Part shown: positions 32,410 through 43,115 of the stretch, piece by piece
Layout: each line of letters opens with the position of its first letter
How positions within the stretch are numbered: position 1 is the first letter of the stretch
From: Papio anubis
Lineage: Eukaryota > Chordata > Mammalia > Primates > Cercopithecidae
DNA: 64,000 bases
Assembly (NCBI RefSeq): GCF_008728515.1
Contig: NC_044984.1
Coordinates: forward strand, 89,017,181-89,081,180
Direction of reading: 5' to 3'
Translations under genes and position numbers: made by a program
The notes under the pieces: model-generated
The model's input: only the letters and a program-made list of their open reading frames with translations
The model's database searches: none
Told to the model about the DNA's origin: nothing

Positions 32410-33558
32410 AGAAAAGGACAAGATGTCATGGCAAACAGAAGAGATTTAATATTTTCCTCTTGCCCTTTTGTGATCATAATCTGCTTTGTATTATAATTGA
32501 GTACTTAACCTTTGCAGTAGATTACAAGTTTTCTTGCTGTCACTCATCTTTAAATCCCTTTTGACCATATTTGTGGGCGCAGATTCTCAAATATTTGAAT
32601 TGCCACAAGTCATATGAAAAACTAAGGCCAGACTGTTCTAGGGGACCAGGGGTTTCCTGCCTTTGACATTAAATAACAAATGCAAAGATCTCAAAATTGC
32701 TATGTGGCTTAAGTGGTGTTTATTTAACTCTGTGTTGAGGGGTGGGATGGAGAGAAAAGGGCAGTGGGGTTTGGAAAAGAGGGAGAATTTTGTCAGCCTA
32801 ATAAAGGCTAGTCAAAGCCTACTCTGTGAAAACTCTACTGTAATATTTAAGAGGAACAGTGTCTACCAAAGTTAATATTGCATAGCCTCTATCCTCTGGC
32901 TCAGTTCAAGTAAAGGTCTTAAGTCATGTTAAATAATAAATTCCAGCAAATGGATCTTGCCTTAAACCAAATGTTAAGTCAATAGTACACTCTGTATATG
33001 AGACGTATATACTTTCTTTGCTAGGTCATTTTGCTAATTCTATTTATAACTCCTAAAATGAATATTTTAAAACTACAATAAGATTTTTAAAATCAGACTG
33101 ACCAGTAAGGTATACATAATTCAGTTCCACATGGCTAAGCGTGTTCATTTTTCTTCAGGTTTTGCCTTTAAATTTGGGCTCCAACTTGTCTTTACCTATT
33201 TTTATGGCTGCCTTCCTAGTCTGAAAATATCTTGGTCACTAGATATTTTGCTTCATCTCCAGCTTAGCTCCTAAAATACATTCAGGATCACTGCTTCCTT
33301 CCTTATTCTTCCCTGGGCTTCATATATTCCCATCCATTCAGTACCCCTACCTCACATTCTGTGTCTCAGTCACAAATATCTTTTTAAAAACCTGCCCAAG
33401 TTTCTAATACAGAATGATTTGGCAACTGCCTCAAAGCTCACTGTTTGGCTCATTTAATTATTTTGATTAAACATAGACAATGATCCAATTCAGAGCTAAT
33501 GGTCTTTAGGACTACTCTTATTCCTGGCTGTCTTCAACCTGGGCACATGTGACATGCC
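32410..33558. other. No gene seen; unassigned sequence
   Basis: AT-rich to about 33170, then pyrimidine-rich (33180-33440), possibly a decayed L2 piece. No exon was recognised. Confidence 0.5.
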
Positions 33559-33954
33559 TCAAGCATGACCAGTTTGAGAGGACACTTTAGTCCCCAAGGG
33601 CCAAGGAAGAACAAGTTCCTCCTCGCTCACATATGTAGTCTGAACCTGAGGTTCTTGCCTCTCTACAATGTTTCTGGACTCTGGGTGGCTCCCATTAAAC
33701 ACACAATACACATCCCCATCCTTCTTAGCCAGCCTGTAAGATTTGGACACCCCACTGACATATAGACCCAAGATATCTTCCAGTTCTTCTCTGCTTTCAA
33801 TAGACTTGAACTTCCCAGATGTGAATGGACTCAACTTTTTAGTGTGTCTACAAGATGCTCTCCTATCCCATTGCCAATAGAGGGAAAAATGAAAGCAGAC
33901 AGATGGCCAGATTAGATGGAACCCGCCATTGAGATGGCAACTTCCCCACGGCAC
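33559..33954 (-). other. Unassigned 131-codon open frame outside recognised repeats
   Basis: One of the longer frames not explained by a repeat. The middle is rich in charged residues (around KFKSIESREELEDILG) and continues through KKDGDVYCVFNGSHPE. It ends at a stop shortly after a Gly-His-Ala. I do not recognise the sequence, see no signal peptide or membrane segment, and cannot tell a decayed exon or retrocopy from chance. It is recorded so that it can be searched, not as a gene call. Confidence 0.2.
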
Positions 33955-34530
33955 CCAACCCCTGGTCTACTTGAGTTATTCCTCAGACACTGACAAGAGG
34001 TGCAGTCTCCGGGAGAGACTACTGAGACGTAATCCTTTCCCTTTAAACATGGCTTTCGACGTATGCATTACACACACATACACACATCTGACTCCACCAT
34101 GACTCACATTGGAGGTGGTGTTTAAAATGAACAGCATCTCAGTGCTATTATGATGCTTCACTCAAAATTACTCTACGACTTCTACTACAGGAGCAGGTCA
34201 CATCCAGGAAGTGGTTTGCCTGATCTAGAGCAGGATTTTCTCACATTATCTTATGCCCCAGGGTTGTCTTGCTTTCTTCAAAACCAGATCAGGATCTGCG
34301 ACCTCCTGTGACCCAAAGCACTCTCCTTGTAAACTGAGGATCCCCTACTAAGCTAGTCCCTATCCTTTTCTCTCTCCAAACACCTTAAATACCTTTTACA
34401 TTCTTCTCTTTCTCACAGTTCATGTCATTCCTCCAGGCAGAGGTCCCTGAGGTTCCTGTGGGTTAGTAGACGTGGATAGCTACCTGTTGCATCAGACTCA
34501 GCTGAGTCCGGGAATCCTTCTGAAAATAAA
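33955..34530. other. No gene seen; unassigned sequence
   Basis: Unique-looking DNA with a short CA/CACA tract near 34068-34087. Nothing was recognised. Confidence 0.5.
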
Positions 34531-34534
34531 AGAT

Positions 34535-34795
34535 TTATCCTGCAAATTGGTGCAACCTTTGGGAGAACAATGTGTTCACCTCTATTCTCATTTCAAAGAT
34601 ACATACCCTTTGACCTAACAGTTTTGCTTTTGGAAATTTATCTAAATATGGTTATAGAAAAAAAAGTACACAAGTTTTCAATACAGTATTACAAAGCAAA
34701 AGAAACATGAAAAAAATCATCCTGGGAGGAACTTACACTGTGTATCAATAGGTATATGTATATTTTGTGTCAAGACTATTTCTGTAAAGACACAC
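34535..34795 (+). mobile_element. Old L1 (L1ME-type) fragment
   Basis: 'aaattggtgcaacctttggg', 'taccctttgacctaacagtt' and 'ttggaaatttatctaaatat' follow the end of an old L1 ORF2 and 3' UTR. Confidence 0.7.
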
Positions 34796-34810
34796 AAGAA
34801 ACATAACATG

Positions 34811-35097
34811 CAGCCAGGTGCTGTGGCTCACGCCTGTAGTCCCAGCACTTTGGGAGGCCGAGGCAGGCGGATCACCTGAGGTCGGGAGTTCAAGACCAGC
34901 TTGACCAACATGGAGAAACCCCATCTCTACTAAAAATACAAAATTAGCTGGGCATGGTGGCAGATGCCTGTAATCCCAGCTGCTCAGGAGGCTGAGGCAG
35001 AACAGCTTGAACCTGGGAGGTGGAGGTTGCAGTGAGTCAAGATCATGCCATTGCACTCCAGCCTGGGCAACGAGAGCGAAACCGTCTCAAGAAAATA
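34811..35097 (+). mobile_element. AluS (Sp/Sq-like)
   Basis: A full-length Alu with 'gaggtcgggagttcaagacc' and 'gcaacgagagcgaaac'. AAGAAACATAACAT flanks it on both sides as a perfect 14-bp target duplication. Confidence 0.96.
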
Positions 35098-35200
35098 AAG
35101 AAACATAACATTGTTATCATTGTTATCTCTGGGGAAAAGGACAAGAAGCTGGAAAGAAAGACTTTAATTTTGCTTTAAGCCCTTTAGTACTGTGGATTTT

Positions 35201-35464
35201 CTTTTCTTTTCTTTTCTTTTTTTGTTTTTTTTGGAGACAGAGTCTCACTCTGTCGCCCAGGCTGGAGTGTAATGGTACGATCTTGGCTTACAGCAACCTG
35301 GGATTACAGGAGCCCGCCACCAGACCCGGCTAATTTTTGTATTTTTAGTAGAGATGGGGTTTCACCATGTTGGCCAGGCTGGTCTTGAACTCCTGACCTC
35401 AGGTGATCTGCCTGCCTCAGCCTCCCAAAGTGCTGGGATTATAGGCATGAGCCACCACACCCAG
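35201..35464 (-). mobile_element. AluS with an internal deletion
   Basis: A minus-strand Alu with a (TTTTC)n tail. The right arm jumps from 'cttacagcaacctggg' to 'attacaggagcccgcc', losing about 50 bases. CTGTGGATTTT and CTGTGGAATTTT flank it. Confidence 0.94.
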
Positions 35465-35471
35465 CCTGTGG

Positions 35472-35890
35472 AATTTTTTTTTTCAAATGAATTCGCACTT
35501 AAGCTACTTAATAGAAAAAAATGTGAACCTTTATCATTTAGAGCTACTAAACACTCCGTTAAACAGTATCACTTAATCTTTGCTAAACACGAACTAGAAA
35601 AACTAGGCACAAATAGAAACTGTACAGACCAGATATATATTACAATGGGTCTGCTTTAGCAGTTAATGGTTTAATTATTAAATATTCTCAGGCCAGGATA
35701 TTTTTCTCTAAGGCACTTTATGTGTTACTGACTCTTCTACAATCTAAGTGACTCAATGTAAACCATTCCCCTTGTACTAAACATGTGTGTTTATACTCAG
35801 TCAATTTCACTAAGGAAATTAGGTTAGGGTCAGTTTACAAGATTTTGACCTAAACCTGAAAAAGAACACAACATCCTTCAGGTCTTCAAC
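35472..35890. other. No gene seen; AT-rich unassigned sequence
   Basis: Nothing was recognised on either strand. Confidence 0.5.
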
Positions 35891-35894
35891 AAGA

Positions 35895-36035
35895 TTGATG
35901 CCCAGGCCCTATGAAGGACATACTGAATCTTCCATGTGTTTTTTAACAAGCTCCACAGGTAATCTGGATGTGGCTGGCATTGCCTCGTGCACACCTAAAG
36001 TAACCATGCTTAGAAAACACTGTCTTATCCACAAG
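35895..36035 (+). mobile_element. MER5-like hAT-Charlie fragment
   Basis: 'ggacatactgaatcttcca', 'ttttaacaagctccacaggt' and the closing 'cttagaaaacactg' are in the order of a MER5A/B-type element. Confidence 0.65.
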
Positions 36036-36379
36036 AAACAGCGTAGAGAATTCTATGAACAAACTATTGCAGTACTCCAAGATTTTAAAATAAGTAACTT
36101 TCTCAAACACTGATACGGGGTTTAGAGTTAACACTGCGGCTGTTTACACTGCGGGTAAAACCCACCAGGCTCTCTCATTGATACACAGCTCTTCTGGCTC
36201 CTTTGAGGAAGTGAGGACCAGTATGTGGAAGAGCCTTTGGAGCTGGTGTTTCTCAAGCTGTGGCTTCAGGCAATCTCAGGGACAGAATCTAGAATGTGCA
36301 TCTGACAGCCTCCTTTCTACCTCCCACCTCCACCCCATTCTTATGTCCAAATAGTTTGAAACTATTGAGCTAGACCAGT

Positions 36380-36515
36380 ATATCCCAAACACCAAATTGT
36401 TAAGAGTGGAGGGGGCTCCAGAGATCTTTGCCACACCCCAGACCAGTGAATCAGAAATCTCTACTGGAGGTTCTGCAGTACCCCAGGTTCTTTATCTAAA
36501 CAGGAAAGTTAGGAA
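36380..36515 (+). mobile_element. MER5-like hAT-Charlie fragment
   Basis: 'ccacaccccagaccagtga-atcagaaatctctactgg' matches the middle of a MER5-type element. The ends are decayed. Confidence 0.6.
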
Positions 36516-36524
36516 ACATCAATT

Positions 36525-36615
36525 TAGGTCAAACTCATTTTAAGATAAGGAAATCAAGGCCCAAGAAGTTTAAGCGATTTCACCAAGGACTTATGGCTGA
36601 TTAATGATAGCTGGG
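36525..36615 (-). mobile_element. MIR fragment
   Basis: 'aaggaaatcaaggcccaaga-agtttaagcgatttcacc' is a reversed MIR core. Confidence 0.7.
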
Positions 36616-36619
36616 TGCC

Positions 36620-38185
36620 ATGAAACCTGATGAGCTAATTCTTCACTCTTAGACCAATACTGCTCGTTACGGTATGCGTCATCATGACAGCCCCAGTATC
36701 TGTGCAGTTTCTGATTCACCATGAAGAGGCCCCAAGTGATTAATAAAGCCTGAACCCACAGGGCATGTGAGAACGTGCCACTGGTTTAAAGGATGACTGA
36801 CACGGTAAAGTGTCCAACATCAACCCGCCCTCGGAGTTCTTTCACTTTCAATATCAGTGGGAGGAGAAATATACAATTTTACATTTCATAGAAAAGTAAA
36901 CCCAGCCCCACACAGTTAACAAGCAGGTGAAGTGGGAACACAGGATGATTCAAAGTTTTCGGATCATGCCATTTCTTGGTCAAATACTAGTAACTTCAGC
37001 AAAAGACCTCTAATTACCACACACTTTTGGTTATGGCAACAGCCTGCTCCTTACTGTTGAGAGAGAGTACTCCACACCCATGGCCTGCAACCAGGATCTC
37101 CAAACCCATCAAAGAGAAACGTGGATGGGAAACCAAACCCCCCAGCCTGGAAAGCATCCAGCAAGCTTTAATTCAGGGAGAGTTCAATCCAGATAACTGC
37201 CTCTAATTGGCCCTCCCACACGGTCTCACAACATAGAGCTGTAATCCGTTCCACAAAGAATGTGGTACATTTCTTTTCCCCCTTGAAAAGTCAGAATCCT
37301 CTCTTGTTAGGTACTTACCATCACTGTTTTGATTTTTGTAAATATACTGAGACATTAAAAAAGGAAGAATGAATGGGTAAAAGCAAAGAAGTAGATGGAT
37401 TTTTTCTTTTTTTAAATAAGCACTGATCCCTATGACCTTAACGACAACCCAGTGAGATTCAAGCCTGTAATGGAGACTGATGTCGACTCAGGAAACCTTT
37501 CTAGTCCAGAGCACATGTGATCCAAAAAACACATTCATCTGGTCGGACATTTTCCATACTCTGATTTTTATCTTTCTTGGCATGCTCAACTCTCCTTTAA
37601 TAAAGTCACAACCCTTTGTTGCCATGGAACCCAATCAGACACGGAGCCTGTTACTATGACTTCCCTGAAGATATAAAAAAAGACGCAGTGACCAAAAGAC
37701 CGGCTCTTTCTTAAAAAAAAAAAAATTATAAGGCAAAGAGGCTCCAAAAGACCTCAACACTTTTCTATCTACTGAAGTTTAATCTTTTATGCAGGCTCAC
37801 TTGAACTCTTCAGCCAAAGCTAGCTCATGTTTTATAAAAATTTTTCAGCTGGAACTTTCCAAAGAAAATGATTTTACAAATAAATACCTGGGCAAAGGAG
37901 GTAAAAATATCCTTGGGATATCTTATTTTTTTCCTTCTTCTAGGCAAGCTTTCTGAAATTTGAGTAGCTATTTAGCAAACATGTGTCAATCAGCAGCTGC
38001 CAAATTGCAATATTCATTTCCATCAAAACTTAATGTTGCCAAGAGCTCATTATTTGTCTGAAAAGAAAAGATATTCTAAATAATACAATCAATCCTGTGT
38101 TCTGGACCTGGACTAAATCTGCAGGAAAAAAAAAAAAAAAATCTGAGACTAAGCAGAGTGGACTGAGCAGAGCTACTTAAGGAAA
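36620..38185. other. No gene seen; 1.6 kb low-repeat stretch
   Basis: Almost free of recognisable repeats apart from A runs at about 37713-37725 and 38127-38143. The part at 37780-38110 has the look of constrained non-coding DNA (see findings). A pyrimidine tract followed by CTAG at 37932-37944 resembles a 3' splice site, but the sequence after it has early stops in at least one frame and no recognisable coding text. Confidence 0.45.
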
Positions 38186-38187
38186 GA

Positions 38188-38340
38188 GAATTAACATTTG
38201 TTGAGTGCCTACCATGAGCTGGGCACTTTTACGTCATCACGTGAGGACCCTGTAACTGAGGCAATGCCACCTCTGTTTTGCAGATGAGGGACCGAGGCTC
38301 AGAGAGCTTAAGTACTTAAGCAGCTTGTTCAAGCTACCAG
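38188..38340 (-). mobile_element. MIR SINE
   Basis: A reversed MIR: 'catttgttgagtgcctacca', 'gagctgggcacttttac', 'ttttgcagatgagggaccga' and 'ggctcagagagcttaagta'. Confidence 0.9.
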
Positions 38341-38344
38341 GCTA

Positions 38345-38965
38345 GAGTGCTGTCTGGTTCCCAAAGCCAGAGCTATTCCTTCATTCAACCAGCACTTATT
38401 TCTGGTCTCACAAGTGTTGTACATATGTTATGCTTCTTATTCTTCAGGAGTGAATTCACAGCCTGTAAAGCTTGGCTGTAAAGAGAGCACGGTGTCCATC
38501 TTTACTGGCACAGGGGCCAGTTCTGGCTACACTCACGTACAACAACTACCACATCTATACAACAGCAGCTACCCCTTGGGGGAATCACGAATAAATGCCC
38601 TGGCTACTTGCCTAAGAAAACACATGTGGGCTAGGCACCCATTACACCCTTCCAGATGCTGAGCCACTGACCAGGGCCTTCCAACCCTGAACCTCATGGT
38701 AGGGAGGACTAGGAAGCTCTGGGTGGCCTTTTCATGTGCAGTATCATTGGCAAAGTAAAAGTCAAGCCACGCAAGCCACAGCTGTTTCTCCAACCTGGTT
38801 TTGGACAACCAGATTCAAGAAATGACTAGTAAGAAGGAATGTGGCAAGGCACGAAAGTTATAATTCGTAAGTATATTATTAATTATACCAGCCTCTCAGC
38901 TAAAGAAAATTTACCTATTTCATGTACAAAGATTACAACAACTGTTTTCATTAAAAGAAATTTTT
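38345..38965. other. No gene seen; unassigned sequence
   Basis: Unique-looking DNA. Frames 38414-38662 (+) and 38569-38808 (-) overlap each other and show no domain. Confidence 0.5.
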
Positions 38966-39342
38966 AAAATCACCCAAAACTGCAATACTATACCACTTCA
39001 TACTCACTAGGATGGCTGTAATTAAAAGACAGATAATAACAAGTGCTGGTGAGGATGTGGCGATATCAGAACCCTCATACACTGGTAGTGGGAATATAAA
39101 CTGGTGCAACCACTTTGAAAAACACTCTGGCAGTTCCTCCAAAGGTTAAATAGAATTGCCATATGACCTGGCAACATTCCTTCTAGGTATGTATGTACCC
39201 AAGAAAAATAAAAGCATATACCCCCACAAAAACTTATACAGAAGTGTTCATAGCAACATTATTCTTCATAGCCAAAAAGTGAAAACAACCCAAATGTCCA
39301 CCAAATATAATATATCCACACAATGAAATATTATTCAGCCAT

Positions 39343-39604
39343 GGCCAGGCATGGTGGCTCATGCCTGTAATCCCAGCACTTTGGGATGCCGAGGCAGGTG
39401 GATCACCTGAGCTCAGGAGTTTGAGACCACCCTGGGTAACATGGTGAAAACCTGTCTCCACCAAAATGCAAAAAAATGAGCCAGGCATGGTGGCACACGC
39501 TTGTAGTCCCAGCTACTCAGGAGGCTGAGGCACAAGAGTCCGCTCCAGCTTGGGCTACAGTGAGATTCTGTCTCAAAATTAAAAATATATATATATATAT
39601 ATTT
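39343..39604 (+). mobile_element. AluS with a right-arm deletion
   Basis: Inserted into the L1 after TTCAGCCA (repeated at 39605-39612). The right arm loses the segment between 'gaggctgaggcac' and 'ctccagcttgggc'. The tail ends in (TA)n. Confidence 0.94.
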
Positions 39605-39731
39605 TTCAGCCACAAAAAGAAATAAAGTACTGATTCATGCTATAACATGAATGAAACTTTTAAGAGAGGGAGAAATGAAGCATAACCGCTAATGGGTATC
39701 TTTCTGAGTTGATGAAAATGTTCGAAAATTG

Positions 39732-40017
39732 GCCAGGTATGATGGCTCATGCCTGTAATCCCAGCACTTTGGGAGGCTGAGGTGGGTGGATCACTTGAGA
39801 TCAGGAGTTCGAGACCAGCCTGGTCAACATGGTGAAATCTTGTCTCTACTAAAAATACAAAAAATTAGCCGAGTGTGGTGGCACGCCACTGTAATCCCAG
39901 CTACTGGGGAGGCTGAGGCAGGAGAACTGCTTGAACCTGGGAGGCAGAGGTTGCAGTGAGCCGAGATGGTGCCACTGCACTCCAGCCTGGGAGACAGAAT
40001 GAGACCCTGTCTCAAAA
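39732..40017 (+). mobile_element. AluS
   Basis: Inserted into the same L1. A perfect target duplication, GAAAATGTTCGAAAATTG, lies at 39714-39731 and 40018-40035, with one shared G at the Alu start. Confidence 0.96.
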
Positions 40018-40145
40018 GAAAATGTTCGAAAATTGATTGTGGTGAGGATTGCATAACTTTGTGAATATACTAAAAAATCATCAAATTGTACATGCTAAAT
40101 GGTGAACTGTATGATATGTAAGTTATCTCAATAAGTCATTTTTTT

Positions 40146-40443
40146 CTTAATTTTTTAAAAAATTATACTTTAAGTTGTAGGGTATGTGTGCACAACGTGC
40201 AGGTTTGATACTTAGGTGTACATGTGCCATGTTGGTTTGTTGCACCCATCAACTCATCATTTACATTAGGTATTTCTCCCAATGCTATCCCTCCCCCAGG
40301 CCCCTACCTCCCGACAGGCCCTGGTGTGTGATGTTCCCCGCCCTGTGTCCAAGTGATCTCACTGTTCAATTCCCACCTATGAGTGAGAACATGCAGTGTT
40401 TGGTTTTCTGTCCTTGTGATAGTTTGCTTAGAATGATGGTTTC
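40146..40443 (-). mobile_element. 5'-truncated L1 (primate L1PA-like 3' end)
   Basis: The reverse complement of an L1 3' UTR: 'ttgtagggtatgtgtgcaca', 'gtgccatgttggtttgttgc', 'caggccctggtgtgtgatg' and 'ctatgagtgagaacatgcag'. A target duplication, CTCAATAAGTCATTTTTT, stands at 40127-40145 and 40444-40461. Confidence 0.94.
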
Positions 40444-40461
40444 CTCAATAAGTCATTTTTT

Positions 40462-40820
40462 AAAAAAAACCCAACACAACAATGTTTTGGTGTTTTGGTG
40501 TCCTAATAAACAACAAACAGTCTAACTGACAAGACCACCTAACCTTTGACAAGTTACTTTGTCTCTCAGGGTCTTCATGCCTTGGTAAAAAAACAAGGCT
40601 CAAGCATGAACCAAATGCCGTCTTCCCTCTTGAGCAAATCAATCTGTGACTTTGTATCTGAGGGAAAAAACGATTTGGGTGAAAACCTCTCAGGTAAAGT
40701 ACAAACAGGAAGTCTGACCTCCTCTGTCTGCCAGGCCAGGACCCATCCCCCTCCTCCAATCGAATCACTGTTAGCTCCCCAGTCTGGTTCCTCCCTCTCA
40801 GCCCAGCCTCTGTGCCCCAA
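40462..40820. other. No gene seen; unassigned sequence
   Basis: Overlapping frames on both strands (40460-40863) without a recognisable product. Confidence 0.5.
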
Positions 40821-40824
40821 CCAA

Positions 40825-41030
40825 CTTCTGAACACCTGCCATGTGTGCATAGAACAGAGCTAGACCGTTTTCATTACCTCTAATTCTCAAAACAATCCAC
40901 AGGGGAGGCAGGCATCATTCCCCACTCTGCAGGTGCAGAAACAGCCTCGGAAAAGTTATGCAAGGTAACCGCGATTGCATAACTGCAAAGTGGCAGAGAG
41001 AGGATTAGAACTCAGATCTGAAGTATGTGC
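40825..41030 (-). mobile_element. MIR SINE
   Basis: A reversed MIR: 'aacacctgccatgtgtgcat', 'taattctcaaaacaatccac', 'ctgcaggtgcagaaaca' and 'agagaggattagaactcaga'. Confidence 0.82.
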
Positions 41031-41301
41031 TGCTTTCCTATTCCAACATCTGTGTTTTCCAAACTGAGTCCACAGACATATTCCTAAGGCTTCGTAAGTT
41101 TGCTACAAATAATTTAAAATGTTGCATTTATTGAGAGAGTAAAGAATATTAATATAACTGCATTCATGGGACCACAGAGATAATCATCTGGTAACAATAC
41201 CATCCAGGGGCCTCAGGACCTCTTCTATTTCTATTCTTGCTGGGGCCAGGAATTAGTACTACTTCAGTGTTTTGGGTCAGTAAGGAAACACCTTTGTGGA
41301 C

Positions 41302-41953
41302 TGTATTAGTTTCCTAGTGTTGCTGTAACAAAATAACACAAACTGCATGGCGTAAAACAATAGAAATTTATTGTCTCATAATTCTGGCGGCCAGAAGGCT
41401 GAGATCAAGGTGTTGGCAAAGCCAAGCTCCCTCTGAAGATGCTGGAGAAGTAACTGTTCCCTGCCTCTCACAGCTTCTGGTAGCCTCAGGCACTCCTTGG
41501 CTTGTCAGGCCTGGCACCAATCATCCTGACAACCCTGTCTTCACCTCATCCTCCCTCTGTGCACGTCAGTCTCTGGTGTCTTTATAGAAAGGGGAAATTT
41601 GGACACAATCTTTTCGGATTAGGGTCCACCTCACTGACCTCATTTTCACTTGAGGTTAAATTTTACAGAGGTTTAGGCCAGGCATGATGGCTCACGCCTA
41701 TAATTCCAGCACTTGGGAGGCCGAGGCAGGTGGATCACCTGAGGTCGGGAGTTTGAGAAGCCTGACCAGCATAGAGAAACTCTGTCTCTACTAAAAATAC
41801 AAAATTAGCCAGGCGTTGTGGCGCACGCCTGCAATCCTAGCTACTTGCAAGGTTGAGGCAGGAGAATCACTTGAACCCAGGAGGCAGAGTTTGCGGTGAG
41901 CTGAGATCACACCATTGCACTCCAGCCTGGGCAACAAGAGCAAAACTCCATCT

Positions 41954-41996
<43 letters not shown>

Positions 41997-42113
41997 ACAG
42001 AGGTTTGATTACCTCTGTAAAGACTGTATTTCCAAATAAGGTAACGCTGTGAGGTACTGGGGGTTAGGACTTCAACATATCTTTTGGTGGGGGATACAGG
42101 TCAAACGATAACA
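41302..42113 (-). mobile_element. MaLR/MLT-type LTR, split by an Alu
   Basis: The order is reversed: 'tgtattagtttcctagtgtt', 'gctgtaacaaaataacaca', 'atttattgtctcataattct', 'ggccagaaggctgagatcaa', then after the Alu 'tatttccaaataaggtaac' and 'gggggttaggacttcaaca'. No internal genes are present, so this is a lone LTR. The subfamily is not resolved. Confidence 0.85.
41676..41993 (+). mobile_element. AluS (Sp/Sq-like) with a 39-A tail
   Basis: Inserted into the LTR. AAATTTTACAGAGGTTT (left) and AAAATTTACAGAGGTTT (right) are its target duplication. An unbroken run of 39 A (41955-41993) is very long for an AluS-age element. Confidence 0.96.
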
Positions 42114-42134
42114 CTGACTTTAATAGTAAATAAA

Positions 42135-42430
42135 CAGCAGTTCATTCCTGAAATCCCAGCACTTTGGGAGGCCGAGGCAGGCAGATCACCTGAACCTGAA
42201 GTCAGGAGTTCTAGATCAGCCTGGCCAACACGGTGAAACCCTGTCTCTACTAAAAATACAAAAACTAGCCAGGCGTGGTGGTGCGCGCCTGTAGTCCAAA
42301 CTACTCAGGAAACTGAGGCAGGAGAATTGCTTGAACCTGGGAGATGGAGGTTGCGGTGAGCAGAAATTGTGCCACTGCACTCCAGCCTGGGTGACAGAGC
42401 AAGACTCTGTCTCAAAAAAAAAAAAAAAAA
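42135..42430 (+). mobile_element. AluS, slightly 5'-truncated
   Basis: It lacks about the first 8 bases. AGTAAATAA (42125-42133) and AGTAAATGA (42431-42439) flank it. Confidence 0.94.
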
Positions 42431-42757
42431 AGTAAATGATATGGCAGCTCCAGGAGAAGGGCAAATAGTCTCACTGTGAATGAAGGTGTCGTCACACACA
42501 ATTTTTCTAACAGAAAAGTTATGCAAGGGCTCAGCCTTTCCATCACCCAGGAGGCAACAGAAGCATTCAAAATTCCACAGAAAACCTGCCCTGCAGCGGT
42601 CACTACTGTACCGACACGTGGGGAGCGATCTAGATCACCAGTAACTTCAGTTAACATTCATTTAAATTATTACCTTTGTATTTTGTATGCATTTGTTTCA
42701 GATTTTCATAATAAAACGTTGAGGTAAAAATTTCCTCAGAATGTTGATAAAATCTGC

Positions 42758-43110
42758 TGTATTAGTCTGTTCTCACACTGCTATAAAGATACTACCCGAG
42801 ATTGGGTAATTAATAAAGGAAAGAGGCTTACCTGACTCACAGTTCCACATGGCTGGGGAGGCCTCAGGAAACTTACAATCATGGCGGAAGGGGAAGCAGG
42901 TACGCCTTACAGGGAGGCAGGCAAGAGAGAATGCATGTGGAAGCGCAGGAAAAACTACTATTTATAAAACCATCAGATCTTGTGAGAATTCACTCACTAT
43001 CATGAGAATGGCATGGGGGAAATCGCCCCCATAATCCAATCACTTCCCTCCCTCAACACGTGGGGATTACAATTTGAGGTGAGATTTGAGATGAGAGCCA
43101 AACCATATCA
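42758..43110 (-). mobile_element. Complete THE1/MST-type solo LTR (MaLR)
   Basis: 353 bp from TGTATTAGTCTGTTCTCACA to the end 'gccaaaccatatca', in reverse orientation. TCTGC stands on both sides (42753-42757 and 43111-43115), the perfect 5-bp duplication expected for this class. The frame 42849-43034 is LTR sequence, not a gene. Confidence 0.95.
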
Positions 43111-43115
43111 TCTGC

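Larger units (their letters stand above)
38968..40126 (+). mobile_element. Old L1 (L1M type) 3' end hosting later insertions
   Basis: Host pieces are 38968-39342, 39605-39730 and 40036-40126, with a short remainder after 40443. They carry the standard end-of-L1 text: 'gaggatgtggcgatatcaga', 'ttgccatatgacctggcaac', 'caacccaaatgtccacc', 'aatattattcagcc', 'tgaatatactaaaaaatcat' and 'tatgtaagttatctcaataa'. Two Alus and one younger L1 interrupt it, each with a readable target duplication. Confidence 0.9.

Noticed and set aside
37932..37944. Pyrimidine tract plus CTAG resembling a 3' splice site
   Set aside because: The following sequence meets early stops and has no coding text. Such tracts are common by chance.
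40460..40863. Opposed open frames of about 100 codons on both strands
   Set aside because: They overlap each other and a MIR. No recognisable product on either strand.
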